Of a stretch of DNA of 64,000 nucleotides, positions 7,008 to 19,293 are shown in pieces. The notes under the pieces are model-generated. The model did not search any database, was not told the origin of the DNA, and was given only the letters and a program-made list of their open reading frames with translations. Source of the DNA: Kitasatospora kifunensis (GTDB lineage: Bacteria; Actinomycetota; Actinomycetes; Streptomycetales; Streptomycetaceae); NCBI RefSeq assembly GCF_014203855.1, contig NZ_JACHJV010000001.1:4774001-4838000 (forward strand). The letters are read 5' to 3'. Made by a program: the position numbers and the translations under genes. How positions within the stretch are numbered: the first letter of the stretch is position 1; the number at the start of each line of letters is the position of its first letter.

Positions 7008-9059
7008 GTGTTCAACGTGCCCTCGGCGCTCAAGCGCCTCGTGATCGGTAAGGCCATGCGCAGCGAGGAGCTGGGCGAGACGCTGCTCCCCAAGCGGCTG
7101 GCCCTGCCGATCTTCGCTTCCGACCCGCTCTCCTCGGTGGCCTACGCCACCGAGGAGATCCTGCTGGTGCTCACCGTCGGCGGCACCGCCTTCCTCTACC
7201 TCACCCCGTGGATCGCGGCCGGGGTGGTGGCGCTGATGGCGGTGGTGGTGCTCTCCTACCGGCAGGTCGTGCACGCCTACCCGGATGGCGGCGGCTCGTA
7301 CGAGGTGGTCACGCAGAACCTCGGCGCCAGGTCCGGGCTGGTGGTGGCCGCCTCGCTGATGGTCGACTACGTGATGACCGTCGCGGTCTCGGTCGCCTCC
7401 GGCGTGGACAACATCATCTCGGCCTTCCCGAGCATCGGTGACGCCCGGGTGCCGATGGCCTGCGGCTTCGTCGCCCTGCTGGCCGCGATGAACCTGCGCG
7501 GTGTCCGCGAGTCGGGCAAGGCCTTCGCGGCGCCGACGTACATGTTCATCTTCGGCATCCTGCTGATGGTGATCACCGGCTTCATCAAGATGGCCTTCGG
7601 GCACACGCCGGTGGCCTCCAGTGCCCACTACGCGATCATGCCCACCGACCACAACGGGACCCTGGCCGGGATCGCGCTGCTGATGCTGGGTCTGAAGGCC
7701 TTCGCCTCCGGCTGTACCGCGCTGACCGGTGTCGAGGCGATCTCCAACGGCGTGCCGGCCTTCCGAAAGCCCAAGTCGAAGAACGCGGCCACCACGATGG
7801 CCGTCATGGGCATCACCGCCGTGGTGATGTTCGTCGGCATCACCGCGCTGGCGCTGGTCGCCAAGGTGCACAAGACCACCGACACCTGCCAGTTGGTGGG
7901 CTACCCGGGCGACTGCCACACCGCCTCGCAGCCCACCGTGATCGCGCAGCTGGCCTCCTCGATCTTCGGTGGGGACCACAGCGTCCTCTTCTACTTCATC
8001 CAGGCAGCCACCGCTCTGGTGCTGATCCTGGCCGCCAACACCGCCTTCAACGGGTTCCCGCTGCTCGCCTCGATCCTGGCCCAGCACCGCTACCTGCCCC
8101 GGCAGTTCCACACCCGCGGCGACCGCCTCGCCTTCTCCAACGGCATCATCGCGCTGGCCGTGGTGAACATCCTGCTGCTCTGGGGCTACAAGGCGAACGT
8201 CTCCAACCTGATCCACCTGTACATCCTGGGCGTGTTCACCTCCTTCACGCTCTCCCAGATCGGCATGGTGCGGCACTGGAACGAGGTGCTCGGCACCACG
8301 AGCGACCCGTCGGTGCGGGCCCGCGCGCAGCGCTCCCGGGTGATCAACGCCTTCGGCGCCTGCGTCACCGGCCTGGTCTTCGTGATCGTCATGGCCACCA
8401 AGTTCCTTGAGGGCGCCTGGCTCGCGGTGCTCGCCGCGATCGTGCTCTTCACGATGATGCGCGGCATCCGCCGTCACTACGACGCGGTCGCCGAGGAGTT
8501 GACGGTGGACGACCCGCACGCCGAGGCGGTGCGCCCGTCCAAGGTGCACGGCATCGTGCTGGTCTCCAAGGTGCACAAGCCCACCCTGCGGGCGTTGGGC
8601 TACGCCGAGGCTTTCCGCCCCGACACCCTGGAGGCGGTCAGCGTCGCGGTGGAGAAGGAGTCCATCGACGAACTCAAGGAGCAGTGGAACGAGTTCGACA
8701 TCCGGGTGCCGCTCAAGGTGCTGGACTCGCCCTACCGTGAGATCACCAAGCCGGTGGTGGCCTACGTCCGTTCGGTGCGCCGCACCAGCCCCCGGGACGC
8801 CGTCGCGGTCTTCATCCCGGAGTACGTGGTGGGCCACTGGTGGGAGCACTTCCTGCACAACCAGTCCGCGCTCTGGCTCAAGAGCCGACTGCTCTTCACC
8901 CCCGGCGTGATGGTGATCAGCGTGCCCTGGCAGCTCTCCTCGGCGCCGCGTGCCGACCACCCGGCGCGCCGGGGGCCCGGTGCGATGCGCCGCGGCGAGC
9001 CGGCCGCCAAGAACCGCAGCAAGGAGCGCGACAAGATCGTCGCGCCGGAGAACGTGTAG
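7008..9059 (+). CDS. APC-superfamily permease, KimA-like potassium transporter 2
   Basis: This 683-residue protein is a paralogue of the gene at 4696 and closer to B. subtilis KimA as I remember it. It has IFASDPLSSVAYATEE (Asp39, Tyr46), LSYRQVVHAYPDGGGSYEVV, LMVDYVMTVAVS (Asp120, Thr124, Ser128) and ALTGVEAISNGVPAFRKP (Thr240, Glu243), so every presumed cation ligand is kept. A soluble C-terminal domain (about 485-640) contains HGIVLVSKVHKPTLRALGYA and FIPEYVVGHWWEHFLHNQSALWLKSRL. The basic tail (about 650-683) is extra. GTG at 7008 is chosen because the promoter lies directly before it; GTG at 7017 is the alternative. Its role is probably constitutive K+ uptake beside the inducible Kdp pump. 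Confidence 0.85.
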   Translation: MFNVPSALKRLVIGKAMRSEELGETLLPKRLALPIFASDPLSSVAYATEEILLVLTVGGTAFLYLTPWIAAGVVALMAVVVLSYRQVVHAYPDGGGSYEVVTQNLGARSGLVVAASLMVDYVMTVAVSVASGVDNIISAFPSIGDARVPMACGFVALLAAMNLRGVRESGKAFAAPTYMFIFGILLMVITGFIKMAFGHTPVASSAHYAIMPTDHNGTLAGIALLMLGLKAFASGCTALTGVEAISNGVPAFRKPKSKNAATTMAVMGITAVVMFVGITALALVAKVHKTTDTCQLVGYPGDCHTASQPTVIAQLASSIFGGDHSVLFYFIQAATALVLILAANTAFNGFPLLASILAQHRYLPRQFHTRGDRLAFSNGIIALAVVNILLLWGYKANVSNLIHLYILGVFTSFTLSQIGMVRHWNEVLGTTSDPSVRARAQRSRVINAFGACVTGLVFVIVMATKFLEGAWLAVLAAIVLFTMMRGIRRHYDAVAEELTVDDPHAEAVRPSKVHGIVLVSKVHKPTLRALGYAEAFRPDTLEAVSVAVEKESIDELKEQWNEFDIRVPLKVLDSPYREITKPVVAYVRSVRRTSPRDAVAVFIPEYVVGHWWEHFLHNQSALWLKSRLLFTPGVMVISVPWQLSSAPRADHPARRGPGAMRRGEPAAKNRSKERDKIVAPENV

Positions 9060-9112
9060 CCGAAGAGCGCGTAGTGGCTGTGCCGGAGAGCGGGTAGCCG
9101 GCGTTAGCGGCC

Positions 9113-9157
9113 GAGCGGGCCCCGGGCGGACCAATGGTCCCCCGGGGCCCGCTCGTT
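9113..9157 (+). terminator. Long terminator hairpin after KimA-like gene 2
   Basis: GAGCGGGCCCCGGG (9113-9126) pairs with CCCGGGGCCCGCTC (9141-9154), extended inward by GGACC/GGTCC, and is followed by GTTT. It lies 53 bases past the stop and insulates the kdp operon. Confidence 0.9.
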
Positions 9158-9449
9158 TCCCGAGAAGCGCGCGCCCACCGCCGCCATCCCCGCGCCCACC
9201 GCGGCCGTCCTCACCCCAGCTCGTGCCCGCCCCACCCCGGCCCGTTGCCGCCGTGTTATCGCCCCGTGATCGCCCCTCGACGCGCCGTATGGAGGCCGTC
9301 AACAACACCGCTGCGCCCGTATGGAGGGCGTCAAGAATCGCTGACGCGCCCCGAACGCACGGTTTGCTACTCGGGCCGGTCTGCCGCCGGTGTCGTGTGG
9401 AGCCGCCCGGCCGCCCACGGCCAGGTTCCTGAAGCAACTGGTGGAGCTC
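9158..9449. promoter_or_regulatory. Control region of the kdp operon
   Basis: With the preceding terminator this makes a gap of about 390 bases without a gene. It contains the two direct repeats at 9286-9337. No canonical -35/-10 pair stands out between the repeats and the first start codon, as expected for a promoter that needs an activator such as KdpE. Activation by KdpE here is inferred from the family. Confidence 0.5.
9286..9337. repeat. Phased direct repeats, candidate KdpE operator
   Basis: Two 20-base copies at 9286-9305 and 9318-9337 share the core CGTATGGAGG, then CGTCAA and AA, and differ at only 2 positions. Their centres are 32 bases apart, about three helical turns, so both copies face the same side of the DNA. 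Their position 110-160 bases before the kdp genes suits an activator site. No binding data are known to me. Confidence 0.6.
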
Positions 9450-9533
9450 ATGCTCGATCTCGTCTTCGTCGGCCTCACGATCGTCGTGTTCGCCGTGCTC
9501 GCCCTGATCGCGAAGGGGGTGGAGAAGCTGTGA
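9450..9533 (+). CDS. 27-residue membrane micro-protein upstream of kdpF
   Basis: The frame starting ATG at 9450 (or GTG at 9441, three codons earlier) encodes a single hydrophobic helix, MLDLVFVGLTIVVFAVLALI, ending AKGVEKL. Its TGA overlaps the GTG start of kdpF by four bases (GTGA), so the two are translationally coupled. A GGTGGAG sequence lies just upstream of the ATG. It looks like a second KdpF-type single-helix peptide; KdpF itself stabilises the KdpABC complex. It resembles no named family that I can recall, and it is below usual annotation size limits. Confidence 0.65.
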   Translation: MLDLVFVGLTIVVFAVLALIAKGVEKL

Positions 9534-9619
9534 GCGTCGAGAATCTCGCAGGTCTCATCGTCGCTGTCGTCCTCGTCGGCTACCTCGTCGTGGCGTTGAT
9601 CTACCCGGAGAAGTTCTGA
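9530..9619 (+). CDS. kdpF: K+-transporting ATPase subunit KdpF
   Basis: This 29-residue peptide (starting VSVENLAGLIVAVVLVGYLV and ending ALIYPEKF) is the right size for KdpF and matches its pattern of one membrane helix with GYLV-x-AL and an acidic/aromatic C-terminus, as in the Escherichia coli protein. KdpF is a lipid-like stabiliser of the KdpABC complex in the membrane. The start GTG overlaps the preceding stop, and kdpA begins two bases after its own TGA, so all are translated from one message. Confidence 0.9.
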   Translation: MSVENLAGLIVAVVLVGYLVVALIYPEKF

Positions 9620-9620
9620 C

Positions 9621-11281
9621 ATGAGCTCCACTCTCGCGGGCTGGCTGCAGGCCCTCGCCCTGGTGGGCGCCTTGGCCCTGTGCTACCGGCCGTTGGGCGA
9701 CTACATCGCCAAGCTCCTCACCACCGCCAAGCACCTTCGGGTCGAGCGCGGCATCTACAAGGTCATCGGGGTCGACGGTGATGCCGACCAGCGTTGGCCG
9801 TCCTACCTCCGCTCGGTGCTGGCCTTCTCGGTCGTCGGCATCCTCTTCCTCTACGGCCTGCAGCGGGTCCAGAACCACCTGATGCTCAGCCTCGGCTTCA
9901 AGGCCGTCGGTCAGCACAGCGCCTGGAACACCGCCATCTCCTTCGTGACCAACACGAACTGGCAGGACTACAGCGGCGAGGCCACCCTGGGCCACGTGGT
10001 CCAGATGAGCGGCCTGGCGGTGCAGAACTTCGTCTCCGCCGCCGTCGGCATCGCGGTGGTGGCCACCCTGATCCGCGGCTTCACGCGCAGCAAGACCGAC
10101 CGGGTCGGCAACTTCTGGGTGGACCTCACCCGGATCAACCTGCGCCTGCTGCTGCCGCTGTCGATCGTCTTCGCGCTGGTCCTGGTCAGCCAGGGCCTGA
10201 TCCAGAACTTCCACGGCTTCCACGACATCACCACGATCACCGGCGACACCCAGTCGATCCCCGGCGGCCCGGTGGCCTCGCAGGAGGTCATCAAGGAGCT
10301 GGGCACCAACGGTGGTGGCTTCTTCGGCGCCAACTCGGCCCACCCGTTCGAGAACGCGACCGGTTTCACCAACTGGCTGGAGATCTTCCTGCTGCTGGTG
10401 ATCTCCTTCTCGCTGCCGCGCACCTTCGGCAAGATGGTCGGCGACAACCGCCAGGGCTACGCGATCGTCTCCGTGATGGCGCTGTTCTGGACGGCCTCGG
10501 CCGCGCTGATGACCTTCTTCGAGACCCACGGCGGCGGCGTTGCCCTGAAGGCTGCCGGTGCCGCGATGGAGGGCAAGGAGGTCCGCTTCGGAGTCTGGGC
10601 CACCAGCCTCTTCGCCTCCTCCACCACGCTGACCTCCACCGGTGCGGTCGACGGTGCGCATGACTCGCTCACCCCGGGCGGCGGTGGCGTGGCGCTCTTC
10701 GACATGATGCTCGGTGAGATCGCTCCCGGTGGTACCGGCTCCGGCCTCTACGGCATGCTGGTGCTGGCCATCGTGGCGGTCTTCGTCGCCGGTCTGATGG
10801 TCGGCCGCACGCCCGAGTACCTGGGCAAGAAGCTCGGCGGCCGGGAGATGAAGTTCGCCTCCCTCTACATCCTCACCACCCCGGCGATCGTGCTGATCGG
10901 CACCGGTCTGGCGATGGCGCTGGGCGGCGAGCGGGCCAACATGGGCAACGACGGCGCCCACGGCTTCTCCGAGGTGCTCTACGCCTTCACGTCAGCGGCG
11001 AACAACAACGGGTCCGCCTTCGGCGGCCTGACGGTGACCTCGCCCTGGTGGGACACCGCGCTCGGCCTCGCGATGGTCTTCGGCCGATTCCTGCCGATCA
11101 TCTTCGTGCTGGCGCTGTCGGGTTCGCTCGCGCAGCAGCAGCCGGTCCCCGCCACCAAGGGCACCCTGCCCACTCACAAGCCTCTCTTCGTGGGCCTGCT
11201 GTCGGGCGTTGTCCTGATCGTGGTTGGCCTCACCTACTTCCCGGCCCTGGCTCTCGGGCCGATCGCGGAAGGTCTGCACTG

Positions 11282-11282
<1 letters not shown>
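9621..11282 (+). CDS. kdpA: K+-transporting ATPase subunit KdpA
   Basis: KdpA (553 residues) is the channel-like subunit that selects and conducts K+ in the high-affinity KdpFABC pump. Selectivity-filter-type loops are visible: TNTNWQDYSGE (about 112-122), GTNGGGFFGANSAHPFENAT (about 230-250), GEIAPGGTGSGLYG (about 366-379) and SAANNNGSAFGG (about 458-469). About ten hydrophobic segments and the length agree with the family. Its stop overlaps the start of kdpB by one base, consistent with a single operon. Confidence 0.98.
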
Positions 11283-13396
<2,114 letters not shown>

Positions 13397-13415
13397 GAAA
13401 CGACAGGAAGCTCCC

Positions 13416-14048
13416 ATGTCCAAGCCACTGCCCACCTCGGTGCGCACCCACTTCTCCGCCCTGCGGATGCTGCTGGTCCTGACGGTGATCCTCGGCATCG
13501 CCTACCCGCTGCTGGTCACCGGCATCAGCCAGGTCGCCTTCTCGCAGAAGGCCAACGGCTCGATCGTCAAGGACGCCGGCGGCAAGGAGATCGGCTCCAG
13601 CCTGCTGGGCCAGAACTACAACCTGCCCAAGAAGGACCCGAACGACCCGAAGGAGGTGGCGCAGCCGGACCCGAAGTTCTTCCAGCCCCGCCCCTCCGCC
13701 GCGGGCTACGACCCGCACGGCTCGGCGGCCACCAACCTGGGCCCGAACAGCGACACCCTGCTGAAGTCGGTCAACGACGCCCGCGCCGCGATCGCCGCCT
13801 TCGACGGCGTCGACCCGGCCAGCGTGCCGGCCGACGCGGTCACCTCCTCCGGCTCCGGCCTGGACCCGGACATCTCGGTGGCCTACGCCAACGAGCAGGT
13901 CGACCGGGTGGCCAAGGCCCGCAACGTGTCCGTCGACGCGGTCAAGGCACTGGTCAGCAAGTACACCGACGGCCGCTCGTTGGGCTTCCTCGGCAACCCC
14001 GGCGTTAACGTTGTCCTGCTCAACAACGCTGTCAACGAGCTGAAGTGA
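13416..14048 (+). CDS. kdpC: K+-transporting ATPase subunit KdpC
   Basis: KdpC (210 residues) has one N-terminal membrane helix (MLLVLTVILGIAYPLLVTGIS, with the first hydrophobic residue near 17) and a soluble domain with the family signatures SQVAFSQKANGSIV, GSSLLGQNY, FFQPRPSAAGYDP and the C-terminal NVVLLNNAVNELK. It assembles with KdpA and KdpB and raises their affinity for ATP. An AGGAAG site precedes the ATG. It is the last structural gene; a strong hairpin follows before kdpD. Confidence 0.97.
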   Translation: MSKPLPTSVRTHFSALRMLLVLTVILGIAYPLLVTGISQVAFSQKANGSIVKDAGGKEIGSSLLGQNYNLPKKDPNDPKEVAQPDPKFFQPRPSAAGYDPHGSAATNLGPNSDTLLKSVNDARAAIAAFDGVDPASVPADAVTSSGSGLDPDISVAYANEQVDRVAKARNVSVDAVKALVSKYTDGRSLGFLGNPGVNVVLLNNAVNELK

Positions 14049-14068
14049 CGAACTATCTGATCGAGTGA

Positions 14069-14112
14069 CCGGACCGGCCCGTGCGGGGAGTGCCCCGCAC
14101 GGGCCGGTCCGG
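14069..14112 (+). terminator. Perfect 20-bp hairpin between kdpC and kdpD
   Basis: Positions 14069-14088 and 14093-14112 are exact reverse complements around the loop AGTG. No T-run follows (CCTGTCTCTG). It may terminate or stabilise the 3' end of the kdpFABC message, so that the sensor genes are expressed at a lower level. Confidence 0.85.
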
Positions 14113-14154
14113 CCTGTCTCTGCCCACCTTTCGTGAAGAGAGAAGAAGCCCCCC

Positions 14155-16706
14155 ATGGCTCGCGATCTCGCCTCCGCCGCCCCGCCACGGCGCGGCCGGC
14201 TGCGGGTGTACCTCGGCTCGGCCCCCGGCGTCGGCAAGACCTACCGGATGCTGGACGAGGCCCGACGCAGACAGGAGCGCGGCGCGGACGTCGTGGTGGG
14301 CTACATCGAGTGCCACGGCCGCAAGCACACCGAGTCCATGCTGCAGGGCCTGGACGTGATGCCCCGGCTGCACCGCAGCTACCGGGGCACCGAGTTCACC
14401 GAGATGAACGTCGAGGCGGTGCTGGAACGGCGCCCCGCGGTGGTCCTGGTGGACGAGCTCGCGCACACCAACATCCCCGGCGGCAAGAACGCCAAGCGCT
14501 GGCAGGACGTCGAGGACCTGCTGGCGGCCGGCCTGGACGTGATCACCACGGTCAACATCCAGCACCTGGAGAGCCTCAACGACGTCGTCCAGAAGATCAC
14601 CGGCACCCCGCAGCGGGAGACGGTGCCGGACGAGGTCGTGCGCCGGGCCGACCAGATCGAACTCGTCGACATGGCCCCGCAGGCGCTGCGCCGCCGTATG
14701 GCCCATGGCAACGTCTACAAGGCCGAGAAGGTGGACGCCGCGCTCTCCAACTACTTCCGGGTCGGCAACCTGACGGCGCTGCGGGAACTGGCCCTGCTCT
14801 GGGTGGCCGGGCGGGTCGACGAGGGCCTGCGCGACTACCGGGCCGAGCACAACATCGACCGGGTCTGGGAGACCCGGGAGCGGGTGGTGGTCGCGCTCAC
14901 CGGCGGCCCCGAGGGCGAGACGCTGATCCGGCGCGCCGCCCGGATCGCCGACCGCACCGCGGCGGGTCAGATGCTGGCCGTGCACGTCACCCGCAGCGAC
15001 GGCCTGGCCGGCGCCTCGCCCGGCGCGCTGGCCAACCAGCGCCGCCTGGTGGAGACGCTCGGCGGCAGCTACCACGTGGTGGTCGGTGACGACATCCCGA
15101 GCGCGCTGCTCGGCTTCGCCCGCGCCAACGACGCCACCCAGCTGGTGCTCGGCACCAGCCGGCGCGGCCGGGTGGCCCGCTTCCTGACCGGTCCCGGGAT
15201 CGGCGAGACCACGGTCGACGAGTCCGAGGACATCGACGTCCACATGGTCACCCACGAGTTCACCGGGCGCGGCCGGCTGCCCAAGCTGGGCCGACGGCAC
15301 TCCCGGCGGCGCACGGTGGCCGGCTTCACCCTGGGCGCACTGCTGCCCTTCGGCCTGACCGCCGTGCTCTCCCAACTGCACGGCACGCTCAACCTGACCA
15401 CGGACGCGCTGCTCTTCCAGCTCGGCGTGGTGGGCGTCGCGCTGCTCGGCGGCGCGGCCTCGGCCCTGGTCGCCTCGCTGATCGCCTCGCTGCTGCTCAA
15501 CTACTACTTCATCCCGCCGGTGCACGCCTTCACCATCGGCGCGCCCAACAACGTGATAGCGCTGCTGGTCTTCGCGATGGTCGCGCTCACCGTCTCCACC
15601 GTGGTCGACCGGGCGACCAGGCTCACCGGGCGGGCCGCCAGAGCAACCGCCGAGGCCGAGACGCTCTCCGCGCTGGCCGGCACCGTGCTGCGCAGCCAGG
15701 ACTCGGGCCAGGGCGGCGGCTCGGCGATCCCGACCCTGCTGGAGCACTCCCGCAACACCTTCGGCCTGGACTCGGTGGCTCTGCTCTCCCGGGAGAGCGG
15801 CGAGGTGATCGCCCGCAGCGACGCCTCGGGGGACGGCGCGGCCGAGACCGAGAGCACCGAGGTGCCGGTGGGCTCCGACGCGCTGTTGATCCTGACCGGA
15901 CGTCGACTGACCGCCGATCAGCACCGGCTGCTGACGGCCTTCTCGGCCCACGTGGCCGCCGCGCTGGAGCGCGACCGGCTGGCGGCGGTGGCCGCCGAGG
16001 TCGAGCCGATCAAGGCCGCCGACAAGATGCGCACCGCCCTGCTGGCCGCCGTCAGCCACGACCTGCGCACCCCGCTGGCCGCGGCGCTGGCCTCGGTCGG
16101 TTCGCTGCGCAGCCCCGACGTCGAGTTCTCGCCGGAGGACCAGGCCGAGCTGCTGGCCACCGCCGACGAGTCGCTGATCCGGCTCAACCGCCTGGTCGAC
16201 AACCTGCTCGACATGAGCCGACTGCAGGCCGGCGCGCTCACCCTGCACCTGGGTCCGGTCCACGTGGACGAGGTGCTGCCGCGGGCGCTGGACTCGCTCG
16301 CCAACCCGGACGCCCCGGTGCAGCCGATCGACCTGGAGCTGGTGCCCGCCGTGCTGGCGGACGCCCCGCTGCTGGAGCGGGTGCTGGCCAACGTGATCAC
16401 CAACGCGCTGCGCTACAACGCCCCGGGTGCGCCGGTGCTGGTCAGCGCCAGCACGCACCTGGACCAGGTGCAGATCCGGATCGCCGACCGCGGCCCGGGC
16501 ATCCCGGCCGCCGACCGGGACCGGGTCTTCCTGCCCTTCCAGCGCCTGGGCGACACCGACAACACCACCGGGGTGGGCCTGGGCCTGGCCCTGTCCCGAG
16601 GCCTGGCCGAGGCGATGGGCGGAACCCTGGAAGTCGAGGACACCCCGGGCGGCGGTACCACCATGCTGCTCACCCTGCCCACCGCGACGGAGGAGGACGA
16701 GGCTCC

Positions 16707-16710
<4 letters not shown>
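14155..16710 (+). CDS. kdpD: Osmosensitive K+ sensor histidine kinase KdpD
   Basis: KdpD (851 residues) senses K+ limitation and phosphorylates KdpE. Domains in order are the KdpD N-terminal domain with Walker A GSAPGVGKTY (21-30) and a VVLVDELAHTN Walker B-like strand (about 96-106); a Usp-like domain (about 245-375) with GTSRRGRVARFLTGPG; four membrane helices of the DUF4118 type (about 390-490); a GAF-like region; the HisKA H-box AAVSHDLRTPL with His635; and HATPase motifs NALRYNAPG, DRGPGIP and GVGLGLALSRGL. The start follows an AGAGAGAAG sequence, and kdpE overlaps its stop by four bases. Confidence 0.98.
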
Positions 16711-17396
<686 letters not shown>

Positions 17397-17673
17397 GTCA
17401 AGTCTCGGAGAAGCCGCAAAAGCCCCAGGTGAGCCGGGGGGGCGCTAATGATGCGTCAAGACCGGGGCACGGGGTGCCAAGGGAGCGTCAGGACGGAGCA
17501 CAATCGTCACGCCCAGGGGCTAGCGTCACTCGTGAGGAAACGGTTCCGCTCCGCTCCGTGGGGGAGCCCGGCTCAACGCCGGGTCAGGAGCTGGACCGCG
17601 CCGGACACCGGCGGACCCTGATCGGGGTCCGCCAGGAACCGGCGGCCAGGTGATGGGGAGGGGACGCGCGGCC

Positions 17674-19257
17674 ATGGCCACGGGAGTCACGCCACAGGTT
17701 GCACCGGGGGAGACCCTGTCCGAAGGGACGGGTTCGGTGACAGCCGGCGGCGCTTCCGCGCCGCGCGATCCCCGCACCGGCCGACCCTCCAGCGCCCAGG
17801 CGCCGGCCCCGGGAACCTCACCCGCGGGGTCGGCGCCGGCCGGCCTGGCCCGGCTCTTCGACCGGGCCTACTGGACCACCCCGCGCCGGGTCCGCGCACT
17901 GACCGCGGCCGCGCTCGCGGCCCTGCTGCTCTTCGCCGGGGTGGGCTACACCGTGCTCAGCGGCGCCCGCAACAGCGTGGACGCGATCGGCCACCGCGCC
18001 GCCCCGCAGGCCGAGCGGGCCTCCGACCTCTACTTCGCGCTCGGCGACCTGGACGCCCAGGCGGCCAACCTGCTGCTGGTCGGCGCCGACGAGGCCGACT
18101 TCGCCAAGCGCGCGGCCGTCAAGCAGACCTACGACCAGCGCCGGGCCCAGGCGGACGCCGACCTGGAGCAGGCCACCGAGGCGCTCTCCGGTGACTCGGC
18201 GGGCCGCAAGGCCGTCCAGGACGAGCTGGACGCGCTCGGCCAGTACGAGGCCCTGGTGGCCCGTTCCGACCTGCAGGAGTCCACCGCCAAGTCGCTGCCG
18301 GGCAAGCCGGCCGCCGACGCGCTCTACTCCTACCAGCAGGCCACCGACCTGCTGCGCAGTCAGCTGCTGCCCGATGCCGACCAGGTGGCGAACGCCAACG
18401 CGGCCACGGTGGAGTCGAGTTACACCACCCAGCGCGGCGACCTCGGCTCCGGCTGGTGGTGGCTGCTGGTCACCGGGCTGCTCGCGCTGGTCCTGCTGGC
18501 CGCGCTGCAGCGCACCCTGACGGTCCGCTACCGGCGCCTGATCAGCCCGCCGCTGGTCGCGGCCCTGCTGCTGGCGGTGATCGGGCTCGGCTACGGCCTC
18601 TCGCTCGCCTCCGGCACCAGCGACCGGCTGCACACCGCCAAGGTCGACGCCTACGACTCGGTGATCGCGCTGAGCCGGGCCAAGGCGGTGGCCTACGACA
18701 GCAACGCCGACGAGAGCCGCTGGCTGAGCGACCCGAGCCGGGCCGCCAGTTACAGCCAGGCCTTCTTCGACAAGAGCCAGCAGATCGTGAAGCTGGACCA
18801 CACCGACCAGGCCGGCTACCTGGCCGCGCTGACCCGGGCGGTCAGCGCCCACCAGGCCTCCTCGGCCAACGTCGGCTTCGGCGGGTTCCTGGGCGATGAG
18901 CTGCACAACATCACCTTCCCCGGCGAGCAGCAGGCCGCAGACCAGGTGCTGAGCGAGTTCCAGACCTACCAGCAGGACGACCGCCAGATCCGCGCGCTGC
19001 AGGGCCAGGGCCGGCTGACGGACGCCATAGCCTTCGACACCGGCACCGCGGTCGGCCAGTCGGACGGGGACTTCGCCAAGCTGAGCGACGCCTTCGACCA
19101 GGTGATCGCGATCAACCAGCACGCCTTCGACCAGGCGGTCCAGCAGAGCGACGACGACCTCGGCGCCACTGCGACGATCGCCTGCGCGCTGCTGCTGGCG
19201 GGCGCGCTGGCGCTGACCGTGCTGGCGGTGCGGCCCCGGCTGCGCGAGTACCGCTGA
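17674..19257 (+). CDS. Four-helix membrane protein with periplasmic domains, unknown function
   Basis: This 527-residue protein starts with a Pro/Ala/Gly-rich cytosolic region (1-70), then TM1 (about 75-97), an extracytoplasmic helical domain rich in Ala/Gln/Asp (about 98-255), TM2-TM3 (about 262-312), a second extracytoplasmic domain (about 313-495) and TM4 (about 501-522). The two outer domains look like duplicated four-helix-bundle sensor modules, as in chemoreceptor ligand domains, but no kinase, cyclase or methyl-accepting output is present. ATG 17674 is chosen for its GGGGAGGGG site; GTG 17650 and ATG 17653 are alternatives. It lies 277 bases after kdpE and may not be part of that operon. 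Confidence 0.75.
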   Translation: MATGVTPQVAPGETLSEGTGSVTAGGASAPRDPRTGRPSSAQAPAPGTSPAGSAPAGLARLFDRAYWTTPRRVRALTAAALAALLLFAGVGYTVLSGARNSVDAIGHRAAPQAERASDLYFALGDLDAQAANLLLVGADEADFAKRAAVKQTYDQRRAQADADLEQATEALSGDSAGRKAVQDELDALGQYEALVARSDLQESTAKSLPGKPAADALYSYQQATDLLRSQLLPDADQVANANAATVESSYTTQRGDLGSGWWWLLVTGLLALVLLAALQRTLTVRYRRLISPPLVAALLLAVIGLGYGLSLASGTSDRLHTAKVDAYDSVIALSRAKAVAYDSNADESRWLSDPSRAASYSQAFFDKSQQIVKLDHTDQAGYLAALTRAVSAHQASSANVGFGGFLGDELHNITFPGEQQAADQVLSEFQTYQQDDRQIRALQGQGRLTDAIAFDTGTAVGQSDGDFAKLSDAFDQVIAINQHAFDQAVQQSDDDLGATATIACALLLAGALALTVLAVRPRLREYR

Positions 19258-19276
19258 GCAGGGCCGGACCGAAACC

Positions 19277-19293
19277 AGGGCCGGACCGGCCCT
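19277..19293. terminator. Short hairpin between convergent genes
   Basis: AGGGCC (19277-19282) pairs with GGCCCT (19288-19293) across GGACC. The sequence CAGGGCCGGACC also occurs at 19259-19270, so the gap has a short direct repeat. It could end both convergent transcripts, though the stem is short. Confidence 0.4.

Noticed and set aside
9321..9449. Vegetative promoter directly before kdpF
   Set aside because: No -35/-10 pair of reasonable spacing was found. The region is better explained as activator-dependent.
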